NCBI GenBank assembly: GCA_946807835.1
Contig: OX327695.1
Span: 25,216,501 to 25,280,500, forward strand
Direction: 5' to 3'
DNA: 64,000 nucleotides
Source of the DNA: Ailanthus altissimus
Taxonomy: Eukaryota; Streptophyta; Magnoliopsida; Sapindales; Simaroubaceae
Below the pieces are notes generated by a model, which saw only the letters and a program-made list of their open reading frames with translations, searched no databases and was not told where the DNA came from. Made by a program: the position numbers and the translations under genes. Shown piece after piece: positions 11,780 to 23,411 of this stretch (positions within the stretch are counted from its first letter, which is position 1; every line of letters starts with the position of its first letter).

Positions 11780-14239
11780 AGTGGTGTTTGGTTTAAGGAA
11801 TGGAAAGGAAAGAGAAAAGTAATGAAATGAAAATAGGAAAGGAATGAGATATAGAAATAATTTTATTTTTAAGTTAGAAAATAGAATTAAAAGTATGAAT
11901 AATATTTTATTTGGACAAAAATACCTTTTATAATAACTTTTATCTTTAATTTTTATTTGATTTTAATAAGAATTTAAAATTTAAATTAAATAATTTCTAA
12001 ATATATGCTAGGATCTATTTGAAAGTACTTTTAATAAAACTTTTTATCTTATAAAGCTTCAGTTATTAGTGTTTTTTTTATAAAAGAAACATTAAATGTT
12101 TGGAATTAAATTATAAAAGTATTTTTCATATTTTGTAGAGTATTTTATTTATGTAATTAAAAAAATACTTTTTCTATTATAAAAGAATTTAAAAAATATT
12201 ATAAAAATATTTTTTATTATAACTACTGTTGCACAAATTTTAGTTGTACTCACAAGCACACGAGTGTATGAACATATAAAAATATGAATAATAAAGTCAA
12301 ACCTATAGTGATTGTTTAAAATTGAGAAAAATTCATCTGATTTAAGTAAATATAATTCTAACTTAATTTTAAAAGAAAAATAAATTTGTTTGGGAGAAAT
12401 TAAACTAAAAAAATTAAAGCAAAACAATTAAAACTTTATAATTCAAGTGATTAAAATTACCAAGGTTTGGGAATACACCACTATTTTACTTAATAACTCT
12501 CTTATTCATCAATTAATTTTTTAAATTAGAGTGACATATTGAAATTAATTCATTGTTACCTCATGGATCTAATGTTGGAATTAGGATCATTTCTTAATCT
12601 AAACTTTACCTACTTTTAAGAATTTTATTACATATGTTCTATATTAAATATGAGTAGTCAAGATATATTCTTTTATTATTTATTTTTTAGCAATTACTAA
12701 TTCTTACCAATTACATGTTAATAAAATATTAGATAAAATGTTTAGGAGAGAATTTAGATCTATAACGTCGAACACAAATTAATTAATCTTAGATAGATTC
12801 TTTTTTTTTTCGTTATGTTTAATTGACTAACAAATGTTCTATGTATCAATTTAAGAAAAAGAAAATAATTAACCATTAAAGTTCTAAGCATTGAATAATT
12901 AAACAACTTCCTAACTATAAAGATACTTGATATTAATGATAAATTTTTTAAATGTATTTAATCTTAAGAAGCAAGAACATGGACATTTTTTTTAATAACA
13001 AAAAGAACCATAGACATTAAAAAATAAATAAAGAAATTTAATTTAAAAAAATGAAAACCACTTCATCAAATAGGGTATTATTCTCAACTTCAATATAAGA
13101 AAATTAGAAAGACATGATTAAATTAGAAGTAACAAAATAAACAGAACCATCCATGGGAAGAAGAGAAACTTTAAAGCTCTCAAAATTCATGTTGTGCCCT
13201 CTTCTTTTTTCCCCCTTTACGTGCTGCCTTTTTTTATTCTTTTTCTTCTTCCTCCTTCTACGTCCTCTTCATTTGCTTCATGCAACCTCTTATTTATAGG
13301 AATATCTCCGCCACTTTAATATTCCAGTTTAAAGAAGAAATAGTCTTATGCAAGAATTCTATCTCTTAATTAAAAAAAAATTAAACTCTTTTTCTTTTCT
13401 TTTTTCCTCTAAACTTCCGATTTAAATAGGAAAATGTTCATGAGGTTTCCTTATTTGGGGGCAACTTTCAAAATAAATTACAAATTTGTATTCAACTTTT
13501 CTAATTGATTTGTCTTTAAGTCACTTCTTTTACATCTATATTCATTTTTTTGTTGTTAAAAAATACCTTAATAAAAATAAAATAAATAAATTAAAAACAA
13601 CTAAAAATTATTAAATAAAAAATAAAAATAAACACATCAACTTTCAAATAGTATAATTTTTATTTCTCTAATACTCAATTTATTTTTAGGTTTTAGGCGA
13701 TTTTATTTGGGAGTAAGTACTTAAGTGGATAAAATCTTGAAGTACTCAAAGTTAGGTCCAGATTCAGGGCAAGCACCTCTTAAGTTCTAATATTGAGGTC
13801 TAGGGTTTAGCATAAAATTCTAAGTTTAAGAGATCAGGTTAAGATTTAAATAGGGCAAAGCCCTCTTAGATCCGAGTATTTAAATCATGGATCCTAACAT
13901 TGATGTTGAGGAAAATATTTTAATTTTCTTCTCTTTCTTAATTTAGTTTATAATTTTTATATTAATTAAATAATATTATTTTCTTATCAAATATTAATTA
14001 ATTTATTTTTTCTCAAAAAATTAATTTACATTTTGTTTGAAATTGTTAATGTTTTTTAATAAATTTTAAAAAATGATGAATATGATAGTTTAACGAAGGA
14101 GCGAGTTTAAATAAAGATTTCTATCCCTTTAGAAAGGAATTTCCATTCCTTATTGAAGTTGCCAACCAAACATAAAAATCTCTACTTTTATGTGAATTTC
14201 TTTTTATCTCACCTTCATTTCCGTCCACCAAACATTACC
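11780..14239. mobile_element. Putative PIF/Harbinger-like non-autonomous DNA element
   Basis: The left end (agtggtgtttggt, from 11780) and the reverse complement of the right end (ggtaatgtttggt, ending at 14239) agree at 10 of 13 positions. A tta trinucleotide flanks both sides (11777-11779, 14240-14242), the target-site preference of PIF/Harbinger elements, and gtttggt-type ends are common in that group. The interior is about 80% AT with no transposase-like frame. Parts of the interior occur again in opposite orientation at about 14640-15270, and related DNA lies upstream of UGT-3 and UGT-4. The short imperfect ends keep confidence moderate. Confidence 0.45.
13680..14050. repeat. Left arm of a 370-bp imperfect inverted repeat
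   Basis: Read as reverse complement this arm follows 14880-15270 for several hundred bases, including the words gatccatgat/gatctatgac, cttagaat and gtgcttgccc/gcgcttgccc. The two arms appear to be head-to-head copies of the same element family. Confidence 0.6.
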
Positions 14240-14471
14240 TTAGTCCATTCAATTAATAATATCACCTCTCCTATCACGCTTTATATTAACACGATATTTC
14301 TATCATGATAAATAGCTTAGTGCGATAGTATTTTAAAAATATTTCACCCAAATATTTTATTTATTTTATTATTTATAATTATATTTTATTATGTATAACA
14401 TAATTAATTTATATTATTTATTTAATATTATATTTATATTTATTTATTAAAATTATATTTATATGTGAGTG
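14240..14471. other. Short AT-rich spacer before unit A
   Basis: Spacer between the Harbinger-like element and the first base where unit A matches unit B (14472 with 28683). Nothing coding. Confidence 0.4.
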
Positions 14472-14879
14472 TCTGTACATTGCCTGGCCAACTTCACACG
14501 TAAAAGTTATATTGATTATTTGACTCGTGTAAATGCCACGGCATATAAGTCAACTTCCTTGACTCTTGAGCTATAACACTTAGTGACCCCTCACATTCAA
14601 GCGGTTATAAGCTCAAGTGATTTTTTTGGTTCTATCATTCTATATGTTTAATTGTATAGAAAAGACTAAAGAGAGTAAATTGGAAAATAATTCTCATTTT
14701 TTTGTAAAGGTTTATTTATTTAGATGACAGTTTTAATAGAGACAATTTTTCTCTCTAATTTACTTTAAAAAAAACTATTATATTTATCCTCTTTTCCAAA
14801 TATTAGAAAATAAACTAACAATTTTAAATAAATATATAAATTAATTTTTATAAAATAAATAAATTAATTTTTAAAAAGG

Positions 14880-15270
14880 AAATAAATACATTAATAATTG
14901 ATAAGTACAAATGTCAATTAATTTAATAATATTATTTAATTAATACAAAAATTATAAATTAAATTAAGAAAAAAAAATTTAAATATATTTTTTCTAATAT
15001 CTATGCTAAGATCTATGACCCAACACTAGGACTAAGGTCCCCTCTAAATCATAACTCAATTTCTTAGACTTAGAATCTCACATTAAGACTTGAGACCTAA
15101 ATACTATAACTTAGGCAGGTGGGGCGCTTGCCCACCTAAATCTCAACTTAATCTTGAGAACCAAAAACTTGATCTTCTTCACTTAAGGCTCCATGCTAAG
15201 ACTTAAGACCCAACAATGTGACTAAAAATCTTATATCCTTTAAACTCCAACTAATTTTGAGAACTCAGGA
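14880..15270. repeat. Right arm of the imperfect inverted repeat
   Basis: Reverse-complement partner of 13680-14050. Homologous DNA also exists in units B (about 29100-29520) and C (about 55170-55590), where the opposing arm is absent. Confidence 0.6.
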
Positions 15271-15304
15271 TGGTCTCTTACAACTTAAACTCAATCCCTA
15301 AACA

Positions 15305-15372
15305 CAATAAACCAAAAGTGGGGAGGGAATAAAAAAATTTACATAATAAACCAATAGTGGGGAGGGGATAAA
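15305..15372. repeat. Short direct duplication, about 40 bp
   Basis: The phrase ataaaccaaaagtggggagg is repeated about 42 bases further on as ataaaccaatagtggggagg. It lies in the block that is specific to unit A. Confidence 0.7.
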
Positions 15373-16153
15373 TTTTTTTATATATTATTATTTAAGTTTT
15401 TTTTATAATATTTATTTAAATATTATCACAGTTAAAAAGATATTTTTTTAATTATATAACTAAATACTTAACAAAATATATGAAAAAGGCTCTAAGTACT
15501 GTTACCATTTATTTCTAAACACTAAAATGTTTTTTTTAGAGTGCTTCTATAATTTATTTCCAAAAACTTAACTGTTTTTTTAAGTACTAATAAATCAAAA
15601 CAATATAGGGTAAAAGGTTTTGTTAAAATGATTCCCAAATACAATCTAAATTAACTTATATTTTAAAATAAATTAATTCTAATTTATAATTTTTATTAAA
15701 AGCAAATAAAAAATAAAGCTAAAGGGTAATTTTATCCAATGAAATATTATTAATTCTTCACAATGGTTGATTCACTACTCTAACCAAACAATGAAATCAT
15801 TTTCATCTCCCATTTATTTTCTTTCCATTCATCAAATCAAATGGGGTTCAAACTCAATACCGCGCGTCACATCTGTTGTTACCTTTATTTAACAAACATT
15901 TTAGCAACTTGCATTAATTATCAAACTGTCAACACCGGGAAATAATTGACCGATAGAGATCTGGCAATATGACGATGCATTGCATTTTGATAAAGATTTG
16001 CCATCCTCCATCCCAGCATTAAATGGAGTCAAGATTGGTTTACAGAAACATTTAAAAGCTTTTTGTTTTTCAATATCTACTTGCTTAGAGATAGAATTAA
16101 ATATCTATGGAAAAATAGTGAAATTATATGTACGAGAAGTATGCCGAATTGCC

Positions 16154-16161
16154 TATAAATA
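16154..16161 (+). promoter_or_regulatory. TATA box of UGT-2
   Basis: TATAAATA, 113 bp before the UGT-2 start codon, a plausible distance for a short 5' leader. In units B and C the aligned word is tacaaata (29943-29950 and 56013-56020), with the third base changed. Confidence 0.6.
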
Positions 16162-16274
16162 CATTTGCAAACTTGTGCATGTAACAAGTATCATTTTAAA
16201 CTTACTCGAGCAATACATATACCACTGCCATTTCAAAAATCAAATCTCATTTGGTTAAAAATTAAATCTCTTCG

Positions 16275-17726
16275 ATGCATATTGGAAAACCTCATGCAGC
16301 TTTATTAGCAAGCCCGGGCCTGGGACACCTTATTCCCGTCCTCGAGCTCGGAAAACGCCTTACTCTTCACAACCTTCATGTCACCGTCTTTGTCGTGGCT
16401 AATGATACTTGTAGTGAACAGTTATCTAGACTTCTCAACTCATCATATGGAGATCTCCTTGATATCGTCTTGCTTCCATCTGTTGACATCTCCGGCCTAG
16501 TCGACCAGGATGCATCAGTAGTAATACAAATTGTGGTTATGATGCACGAGTCCTTACCAGCTCTTCGATCAACAATCTATGCCATGGAGTTCCGCCCAAC
16601 GGCTCTGATTGTGGACTTGTTTGGAACTGAAGCTATGACTGTTGCTGATGAGTTTGAGATGTTGAAGTACGTGTTCATCGCTTCTAATGCATGGTTTGTT
16701 GCTGTCACAATGTATGCTCCAACTCTTGATAAAAGGGAGTTATTTGATGAACATATTATCCGCCGACCGCCGCTCAAAATCCCCGGTTGTTCATCGGTAC
16801 GCTTCGAGGATACGCTTGAAGCCTTTCTGGATCATACAGATCCTATGTATGAAGGGGTTTTACGCTTGGGGATCGAGATGTCAAAGGCTGATGGCATTCT
16901 GATAAACACGTGGGAGGATCTAGAACCTAAAACTCTTGGAGCCCAGAGAAATATTAATATGTTGAGAGGCGTCGTTAAGGCAAGGGTTTATCCAGTCGGT
17001 CCTCTGACAAGACCGGTCACAGAATCGGTTTCGGGGAGCGAAGTACTGGATTGGCTGGACATGCAGCCTAATGAATCGGTGATCTATGTGTCATTTGGAA
17101 GTGGTGGAACACTCTCATCCAAACAAATGATCGAGCTTGCATGGGGTTTGGAGCTTAGCAAGCAAAGATTCATCTGGGTTGTACGTCCTCCCTTGGATAA
17201 GGATGTATTTAATTCTTATCTGACGGCAGGGAGCGGTCTTGCTGGCACCTTCGATTACTTGCCAGAAGGGTTTGTAAGTCGGACAAAAAACACAGGACTA
17301 GTTGTTCCTGTATGGGCTCCCCAAGCGGAGATATTGGCACATCCATCTGTTGGCGGATTTTTAACACATTGTGGATGGAATTCAACACTGGAGAGTATAA
17401 TCAACGGGGTGCCGATGATTGCATGGCCATTATATGCAGAGCAAAAGATGAACGCTACAATGCTGACGGAGGAGCTTGGGGTTGCCGTGCGATCGAAGGA
17501 GTTGCCATCGGAGAGCACAGTAGAGAGGGAGGAGATAGAGAAGATGATCAGAGGGATCCTGGTTGACAAAGAAGGGCAGGCAATTAGAAACACGGTCCAG
17601 GAACTAAAATACAGCGCCGAAAAGGCTTCGGTTAGGGGTGGTCCCTCCTATAATTCACTCTCCCAAATAGCCAAAGAATGTGATAGTAGCTTTCAATGCT
17701 CGAAATTAAGGGCTCAAGGTGCTTGA
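16275..17726 (+). CDS. UGT-2, UDP-glycosyltransferase, group E / UGT72-like
   Basis: Intact single-exon gene of 483 residues. Catalytic His 18 lies in SPGLGHLIP and its partner Asp 114 in IVDLFG. The 44-residue PSPG box spans 347-390 (WAPQ...YAEQ) with the HCGWNS core and terminal Gln 390, which favours UDP-glucose as donor. The reaction is O-glycosylation of a small acceptor in the cytosol; the substrate is unknown. It differs from UGT-3/UGT-4 at 16 positions, mostly in the N-terminal acceptor domain; residues 321-483 are identical. It is the only copy with a standard TATA box and the only one with a copia element just downstream (stop codon to LTR about 415 bp). The start ATG is at the same place as in the other copies. 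Confidence 0.95.
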   Translation: MHIGKPHAALLASPGLGHLIPVLELGKRLTLHNLHVTVFVVANDTCSEQLSRLLNSSYGDLLDIVLLPSVDISGLVDQDASVVIQIVVMMHESLPALRSTIYAMEFRPTALIVDLFGTEAMTVADEFEMLKYVFIASNAWFVAVTMYAPTLDKRELFDEHIIRRPPLKIPGCSSVRFEDTLEAFLDHTDPMYEGVLRLGIEMSKADGILINTWEDLEPKTLGAQRNINMLRGVVKARVYPVGPLTRPVTESVSGSEVLDWLDMQPNESVIYVSFGSGGTLSSKQMIELAWGLELSKQRFIWVVRPPLDKDVFNSYLTAGSGLAGTFDYLPEGFVSRTKNTGLVVPVWAPQAEILAHPSVGGFLTHCGWNSTLESIINGVPMIAWPLYAEQKMNATMLTEELGVAVRSKELPSESTVEREEIEKMIRGILVDKEGQAIRNTVQELKYSAEKASVRGGPSYNSLSQIAKECDSSFQCSKLRAQGA

Positions 17727-18141
17727 TTAGGTTTCATGACTTAACAATAATAGAGGCTATAATTACTTGCCGGGGTTAATTACTATTAATTTTCATATGC
17801 TTAAGCTTTTAAAATGACGTACTCCTTTTCCTTCGTGCTTTTTATTTGTGCCACTGCCAGCAGTAGGTTCAGTTTATACTATAGTGTCAAGCTTTTAATA
17901 TATAAGCGTTCCATTATCATTTTCATTTCTTTTTTAATTTTAAGTTAATAAAAAAGAAATAACAAGTGTAGCAAATTTTATTTGTTATGATTGAATAAAA
18001 GATACACACTAGAATGAAGTACTAATAATTCTGACTTTTTAAATTACGAGACTCGTCTTAAATCTAATTTAATGTCTAATTAGTTCAATAAGAGCGATAT
18101 CTTTTCTCAATATTTAAAGAAATTTATTTTTGGGGGAGCTG
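17727..18141 (+). other. 3' flank of UGT-2
   Basis: Near-identical to the 3' flanks of UGT-3 (31514-31928) and UGT-4, up to the word gggggagctg where Copia-2 is inserted. Probably contains the 3' untranslated region; no single polyadenylation signal stands out. Confidence 0.6.
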
Positions 18142-18575
18142 AGTTAGAGAACTGAAATCTATTTTGTATTTCAATGTAACAGTGATATATGTGTGTATTG
18201 ATCGACTCTTTACATTCATATATACACACTAAGTGCTACAGCTGTATCAATAGCTGTTTTTGTTTTTCTTTGATGACTCATCATTGTACTGATTCAATGA
18301 CAGTCTGTTGATTGCCTTGAGTGGTGCTGTCATCCCTAAGATCATGACACCCCATTGATGTCCTTTTCATTGAGGTATCTTTATTGGTACATTTCCTTTT
18401 GCATGTCCTGGTGCTGCTGTCATTGCTTTTGGTACTGCTGCCATTACTCCTGCTGCTGCTGCCATTGTTCCTGTTGCTGCATTCTGTAGTTTTGCACACC
18501 CCTGTATTCTATCCTTCTGCTGGTGAGTCATCTACTGGTGCATTTGTGCTGTGCCTTGAGCCATTTATTTCAACA
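18142..18575 (-). repeat. Copia-2 3' LTR
   Basis: Direct repeat with 22976-23411. About 29 differences by eye over 434 bp (about 6.7%), nearly all transitions, plus a 2-bp length change in a ta run. Confidence 0.85.
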
Positions 18576-18579
18576 CCCC

Positions 18580-19762
18580 CTTTCAAGCTAAGTGTTCTGG
18601 GTCGGACATTTAGCTTGTCTCTTAGAAGGTCAAATCTGTCAATGCTCAGGGCCTTTGTAAGAATATCTGCTGGTTGGTTCTGACTTGGAATATATATGAC
18701 ATCTAGTTGCCAATTGCAAACTTTGTCTCTTACGAAATGAATGTCTATTTCTATGTGTTTTATCCTGGAGTGGTATACTGGATTTGAAGCCAAGGCAATT
18801 GAGTTGGTGTTGTCTGTGTATATAGCAGGAGTCTTTGAGACTTTGAGATTCAGTTCTTGTATCAGACCAACTATCCAACTGATTTCAGCACTTGCATTGG
18901 CTAATGCTCTATACTCTGATTCAGCATTGGATCGTGCAACTACTTGTTATTTCTTTGAGCTCCATGACACCAAGCTTTCACCAAGGAACACTAAATAACC
19001 TCCAACAGATCTTCTATCATCTATGTCGCACCCCTAATCTGCATCAGTGTATGCAGTTAATTCAAGTGATGTTGACTTCCTTAACTTAAGACCATAGTGT
19101 ATGGTTTCCTTGAGATATTTGAGCACCTTTTTGCATGCCATCCAATGAGTCTCAAGAGGGTTGCTCATAAATTGGCTTAACTTGTTCACAGCAAAGGATA
19201 ATTCTGGTTTACTTAGAGTTGCATACTGTAGACTTGCTATTACACTCCTGTACAATGAAGGATTGTTGAAGGGTTTTCCATTTATTTTGGTGAGTTTCAG
19301 CCCTGTGCTCAATGGTGTTGTACTGCCCTTGCATTCTGACATATTTGTCTTCAACAATAGATCTTTGACATAATTGGATTGTGACAGGAATATAGATTTA
19401 TCTGATCTGTCTATCTCTATGCCAAGAAAGAAATGTAGGTCTCCAAGATCTTTTAGAGCAAAGTTTGAGCTTAGGCTGTTTATAAGATCTTGAATTGCCT
19501 TGTCATTACTCTCTGTTATGATTATATCATCTACATAGATTAGGAGCATTGTGAATTCTTGGCTGCTCTTCCTGACAAACAGAGAAGTATCACTCTTGGT
19601 TCTTGAGAATCCCCAATTCATTAAGGTTACCTTTAGCTTTTCAAACCATGCTCTAGGTGCTTGCTTTAGTCCATATAGAGCCTTGTGAAGTCTGCACACA
19701 AAGTTTGGTCTTTTTGAGTCCTGATATCCTTCTGGTTGATGCATGAATACTTCCTCTGTCAA
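18580..19762 (-). pseudogene. Copia-2 reverse transcriptase C-terminal part and RNase H
   Basis: Minus-strand frame 19034-19762 carries RT motifs EEVFMHQPEGYQD, LYGLKQAPRAW, the catalytic YVDD (19526-19537 on the plus strand) and FFLGIEIDR, followed by the connection to RNase H (LTAYTDAD). RNase H continues to 18509 in other frames (HSRIKHIEIDIHF, QPADILTKALS). A frameshift between 19771 and 19762 separates it from the upstream RT part, and stops break the RNase H region. Confidence 0.85.
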
Positions 19763-19770
19763 TTCATCAT

Positions 19771-21125
19771 TTAGAAAGGCATTTTTTTTATGTCTATTTG
19801 TCTAAGTTTCCAGTCATTCATCAAGGCTAATGTCAGTATGATTCTAATGGTGTACGGTTTCACTATTGGGCTGAAAGTCTCATTGAAGTCCACTCCTTGT
19901 GTTTGATGATATCCCTTGGCTACAAGTCTAGCCTTGTATCTTTTTATTGTTCCATCTGCCATTTGCTTGACTTTATAGACCCATTTGTTCCCCACAATCC
20001 TCATGTTAGGTCTACAAGGGACTAGGGTCCAGGTTTTGTTTCTAATTAAAGCATTGTACTCTTCCTTCATTGCCTTTTTCCAGTTTTCATCTTGCATTGC
20101 ATGCTCTACACCGTCAGGTGTGCTGTGTGGTTCAGAGGTGTCTATTGAGTACACTTTTGGCTTGTAGATTCCTGCTTTAGACCTTGTGACCATAAGGTGA
20201 GTGTTTAAATTTTGTGTTTGTGTTTGGTCTATCATTTCTGGTGTGGGTAGCTGCTGAGGTTTAGATGAGAAGTTGTTGGGATTCTCATGTAAGTGTGTGA
20301 TCTCATGAGTGTCTTCTGATTGTGAGTTAGAGTGAGACCTATTATCAGCTGCAGTTGAAGGGTGACTGGATTGGACTGCTGGTGTTTCCAGGAAAATGAA
20401 ATAATGCATTAAGACTTGGTCTTTGTGATTGACATTTTGATTGGCTACCTTAAACTCATGACTTGATTCAAATGGGAAGGACTCTTCATGGAACACAATA
20501 TGCCTGGCTATGTAGATTTTTCCTGAATGATGTTGGCAAACATATCCTTTATGTTTTGGTGTATATCCAAGAAACACACATTTTGAAGTGTGAAAATCAA
20601 ATTTGTGTCTATTGAAGGGTCTTAGAAAAGGGTAGCATTCACAGCCAAAGGTTTTGATTAGAGTATAATCAGGTGTGTGACCTATAGTTTCTCATAGGGT
20701 GAGTAATTGTTCAAATTTCTTGATGGCAATCTGTTGATGATATAGGCAGCTGTATTTACAGCTTCCCACTAGTAGTTAAGGGGTATGTGTGCTTGAGCAA
20801 GCATTGTAAGAGCTATCTCTGTAAGGTGTCTATGTTTTCTCTCTACCTTGCCACTTTGGTGATGAGTGTAAAGGCAGGAGTACCTCTGTCCAATCCTTTC
20901 TATTTTTAGGAAGTTTTCAAAGGCTTGGAACTCACCCCCCATGCTACTATGAATGGTTTTAATTTGATGCTCAGTGAGTTTTTCAATTTCAGCCCTGAAT
21001 GTGATAAAGGTTTCAAGTGTTTGGCATTTTGTTGTGAGTGGATAGACCTAAGTGAAGCTACTGTAATCATCAACCATTGCCAAATAATATTTGTATCCTT
21101 TGTTTGACAGTATTGGGGCTGGTCC
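19771..21125 (-). pseudogene. Copia-2 integrase and reverse transcriptase N-terminal part
   Basis: The integrase core (20590-21125) is readable but carries several stop codons. Its C-terminal end and the RT start form a 268-codon open stretch at 19771-20577 (FLGYTPKHKGYVC, then NWKKAMKEEYNALIRN, NKWVYKVKQM, RLVAKGYHQTQGVDF, LRQIDIKK). The frame shifts right after the Lys-Lys where the next motif (NAFLND) should begin. Confidence 0.85.
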
Positions 21126-21959
21126 CTAGAAGTCTAAGTGCAGCAATTCGAGGGCTTTCTTGGTTTTTGTTTCTGTTTTTTTAAAGGTCATTCTATGCAA
21201 TTTTCCATATTGGCATGCTGTGCAGAATGGTATTTCATTAAGGGCTGCAGTGTTTTTACTTATATTTTTGGGCAAGTTTTTACACTTGGACAGAACTTTC
21301 TTGAGCACCATTACATTAGTATGGCCTAATCTCCTATGGAGTAATTCTAGATGGTGTTTTGATCTCAAGGTGTTCTTTGTGATTTCTTGGACTGACTTTG
21401 ACCTTTGATCATTTGCTGAAACATTTAAACAAGTAGAAAACATAGACTCTGGACATTTGAACTTGAACTCTAGACTCTTGGAGATTATGGTGAAATTTGA
21501 TGAAGACTCTTGACTTGAGCTTGATGTAGGTATATTGGCTGACTTGGCTTGACACTGCAGCTGATAAAGACCCCCTCTAGCCACTCCCAGAAGCACCACA
21601 CTCCTCTGTATCTTGTCCTTCACCATACAGTGACTTTTGTTAAATTCAAGCACAACATTATTGTCTCTTACCAACTTAGATATGCTGATTAGATTCTTGG
21701 TTATCTCAGGAACAAGCAATATTTCATTCAAGTGTAGATTGTGTGAGTGTGGTGTATGGTATGTGGTGAGTTTAGTGTAGCCAACATGAGTTATGTTCAG
21801 AAACTGACCATTACCTACAACCAGCTTCTGATTCTCTTGGTATTGATTGTTGAGTATGAGATTTCCCATGCTATCGGTAACATGATTTTTTGCTCCACTG
21901 TCAAGGTACCAGGATGTATCTTCATCACTGTCAATTGCAGCTGCATATGCCCTCTTCAT
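21126..21959 (-). pseudogene. Copia-2 protease and pre-integrase segment
   Basis: 277-codon frame with the protease active-site region WYLDSGAKNHVT and a pre-integrase domain with HRRLGH and the zinc ligands C-x2-C (FCTACQYGK). A stop codon at 21960-21962 separates it from the zinc knuckle, and it ends with a stop just inside integrase (after LHLDF). Confidence 0.85.
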
Positions 21960-21962
21960 TTA

Positions 21963-22952
21963 GTTATTGTGACTTCGTTTGGGAACAAAGTCTTTCTTGA
22001 ACCTATGCCAACAGTCCATAGCAGTGTGCTTGTGTCTGAAACAGATCTGGCATACCTCATTTGAGTCTTTGTCACCAGTTACCAGGGGTTTTCCTCATTC
22101 AAAGTTGTTACCAGAATTAAAATTAGTTCTGAGATTGTTATTGTAGCTCCGTGGGCTAGGAGAGTTGCTAGCCTTTGTCTTTCCATTCCATACCATTTTG
22201 TTGTTCCAACTGGACTGTGCAAAGTTAGCATTGAAGTTGACTAGTGCTTCAAAGCTGTCTTGTATAATACTTTGCTCTAGCCTGTGCTCCTGGGTTAGCA
22301 GTAAAGCATAAACTTCTGCTAGAGGAAGCTTATCAGCTCTGGATGTTACATTGACAAAGACAGGGTCATATGCATTTCCTAAGCCTCCAAGTATGTAGTC
22401 TACTAGCTTATCATCACTGACATTGCATCCTGCACACTTCAGTGCTTCAGCTATGCTTTTCATCTTCATGTAGTATTGTGTAATACTCATGGAGCCTTTT
22501 TTGGTTGATTGGATCTGACTTTTGAGATGTATGAGCCTAGCATTTGAGTGGTAGGCAAATAGGCTCTCAAGAGTTGTCCAAAGATGGAGAGAGCTGGAGC
22601 ATTCAATGATTACTCCCAGCATCCCTTCTGATAGAGAAGACATGAGCCAACCCATCGGATTTTGGTATTTCATGAGCCAGATTTGGTATTCTGGGTTTTC
22701 TGTGGTTATCACTGTGTTTTCATCATCAACAGTCACATTTTGTTGTCTAGGGCTTAGTTTACTTCCATCAATGAACCCCATGAGTCCATTTGCCCGAATG
22801 CTAGGAAGCACTTGTGACTTCCATAGTAGGTAGTTTGAGTTGGTGAGTTTGATAGGTGCAGAGAAAACAAGAGGGGCTGTTGGGGTGTTGTTGTTTTGTT
22901 GGGCAGTGTTGTTTGTGTTTGTTGCTGAGGTATTTGTTGATGATGAGGCCAT
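21963..22952 (-). pseudogene. Copia-2 gag with zinc knuckle
   Basis: The likely start is the Met at 22950-22952 (MASSSTNTSA), 24 bases after the primer site; the longer open frame to 23120 only runs into the LTR. The gag core has VFSAPIKLTNSNYLLWKSQV and the IMQYYMKMKSIA-type helix (here ITQYYMKMKSIAEAL). A stop at 22092-22094 precedes the in-frame zinc knuckle, which itself has lost the usual Gly before its His (CQICFRHKHTAMDC). Confidence 0.85.
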
Positions 22953-22963
22953 TGGAGAACCTT

Positions 22964-22975
22964 GCTCTGATACCA
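22964..22975 (-). other. Copia-2 primer-binding site
   Basis: Complement reads TGGTATCAGAGC, the standard initiator-Met tRNA primer site of plant copia elements, directly next to the 5' LTR. Confidence 0.9.
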
Positions 22976-23411
22976 AGTTAGAGAACTGAAATCTATTTTG
23001 TATTTCAATGTAATAGTGATATATGCGTGTATTGATCAACTCTTTACATTCATATATATATACACTAAGTGCTACAGCTATATCAGTAACCATTTTTGCT
23101 TTTCTTTGATGACTCATCATTGTACTGATTCAATGACAGCTCTTTGATTGCCTTGAGTGATGCTGTCATCCCTAAGATCATGACACCTTATTGATGTCCT
23201 TCTCATTGAGGTATCTTTATTGGTACATTTCCTTTTGCATGTCCTGGTGCTGCTGCCATTGCTTTTGGTACTACTGCCATTGTTCCTGCTGCTGCTGCTA
23301 TTGTTCCTGCTGTTGCATTCTGCAGTTTTGCACACCCCTGCATTCTATCCTTCTGCTGGTAAGTCATCTACTGGTGCATTTGTGCTGTGCCTTGAGCCAC
23401 TTATTTCAACA
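22976..23411 (-). repeat. Copia-2 5' LTR
   Basis: Partner of 18142-18575. The CTG-rich part (about 23230-23330 on the plus strand) gives long but meaningless Leu- or Cys-rich frames. Confidence 0.85.

Larger units (their letters stand above)
14472..16274 (+). promoter_or_regulatory. Unit A: upstream region of UGT-2
   Basis: From tctgtacattgcctggcc (14472) this matches the upstream DNA of UGT-3 (28683-30061) and UGT-4 (54753-56131), so it is the start of the duplicated unit. It contains the right arm of the inverted repeat (14880-15270), an extra block of about 480 bp (about 15275-15758) absent from units B and C, and then about 500 bp closely matching the other promoters. The 92-codon frame at 15980-16258 is not conserved as a frame in B/C and is not called as a gene. 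Confidence 0.6.
18142..23411 (-). mobile_element. Copia-2, Ty1/copia LTR retrotransposon on the minus strand
   Basis: Bounded by LTRs at 18142-18575 and 22976-23411, flanked by agctg (18137-18141) and agttg (23412-23416), a 5-bp target-site duplication with one change. On the minus strand the LTR begins TGTTGAAA; the primer site TGGTATCAGAGC (complement of 22964-22975) adjoins the 5' LTR, and a purine tract (complement of 18576-18590) adjoins the 3' LTR. Internal order is gag, protease, integrase, RT, RNase H, as in copia. Several stops and frameshifts make it defective. Units B and C have the uninterrupted sequence gagctgaacc at the same place (31925, 57995), so the insertion is specific to unit A. 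Confidence 0.93.

Noticed and set aside
15980..16258. 92-codon frame directly upstream of UGT-2
   Set aside because: Overlaps the promoter and the TATA box and breaks in units B and C.
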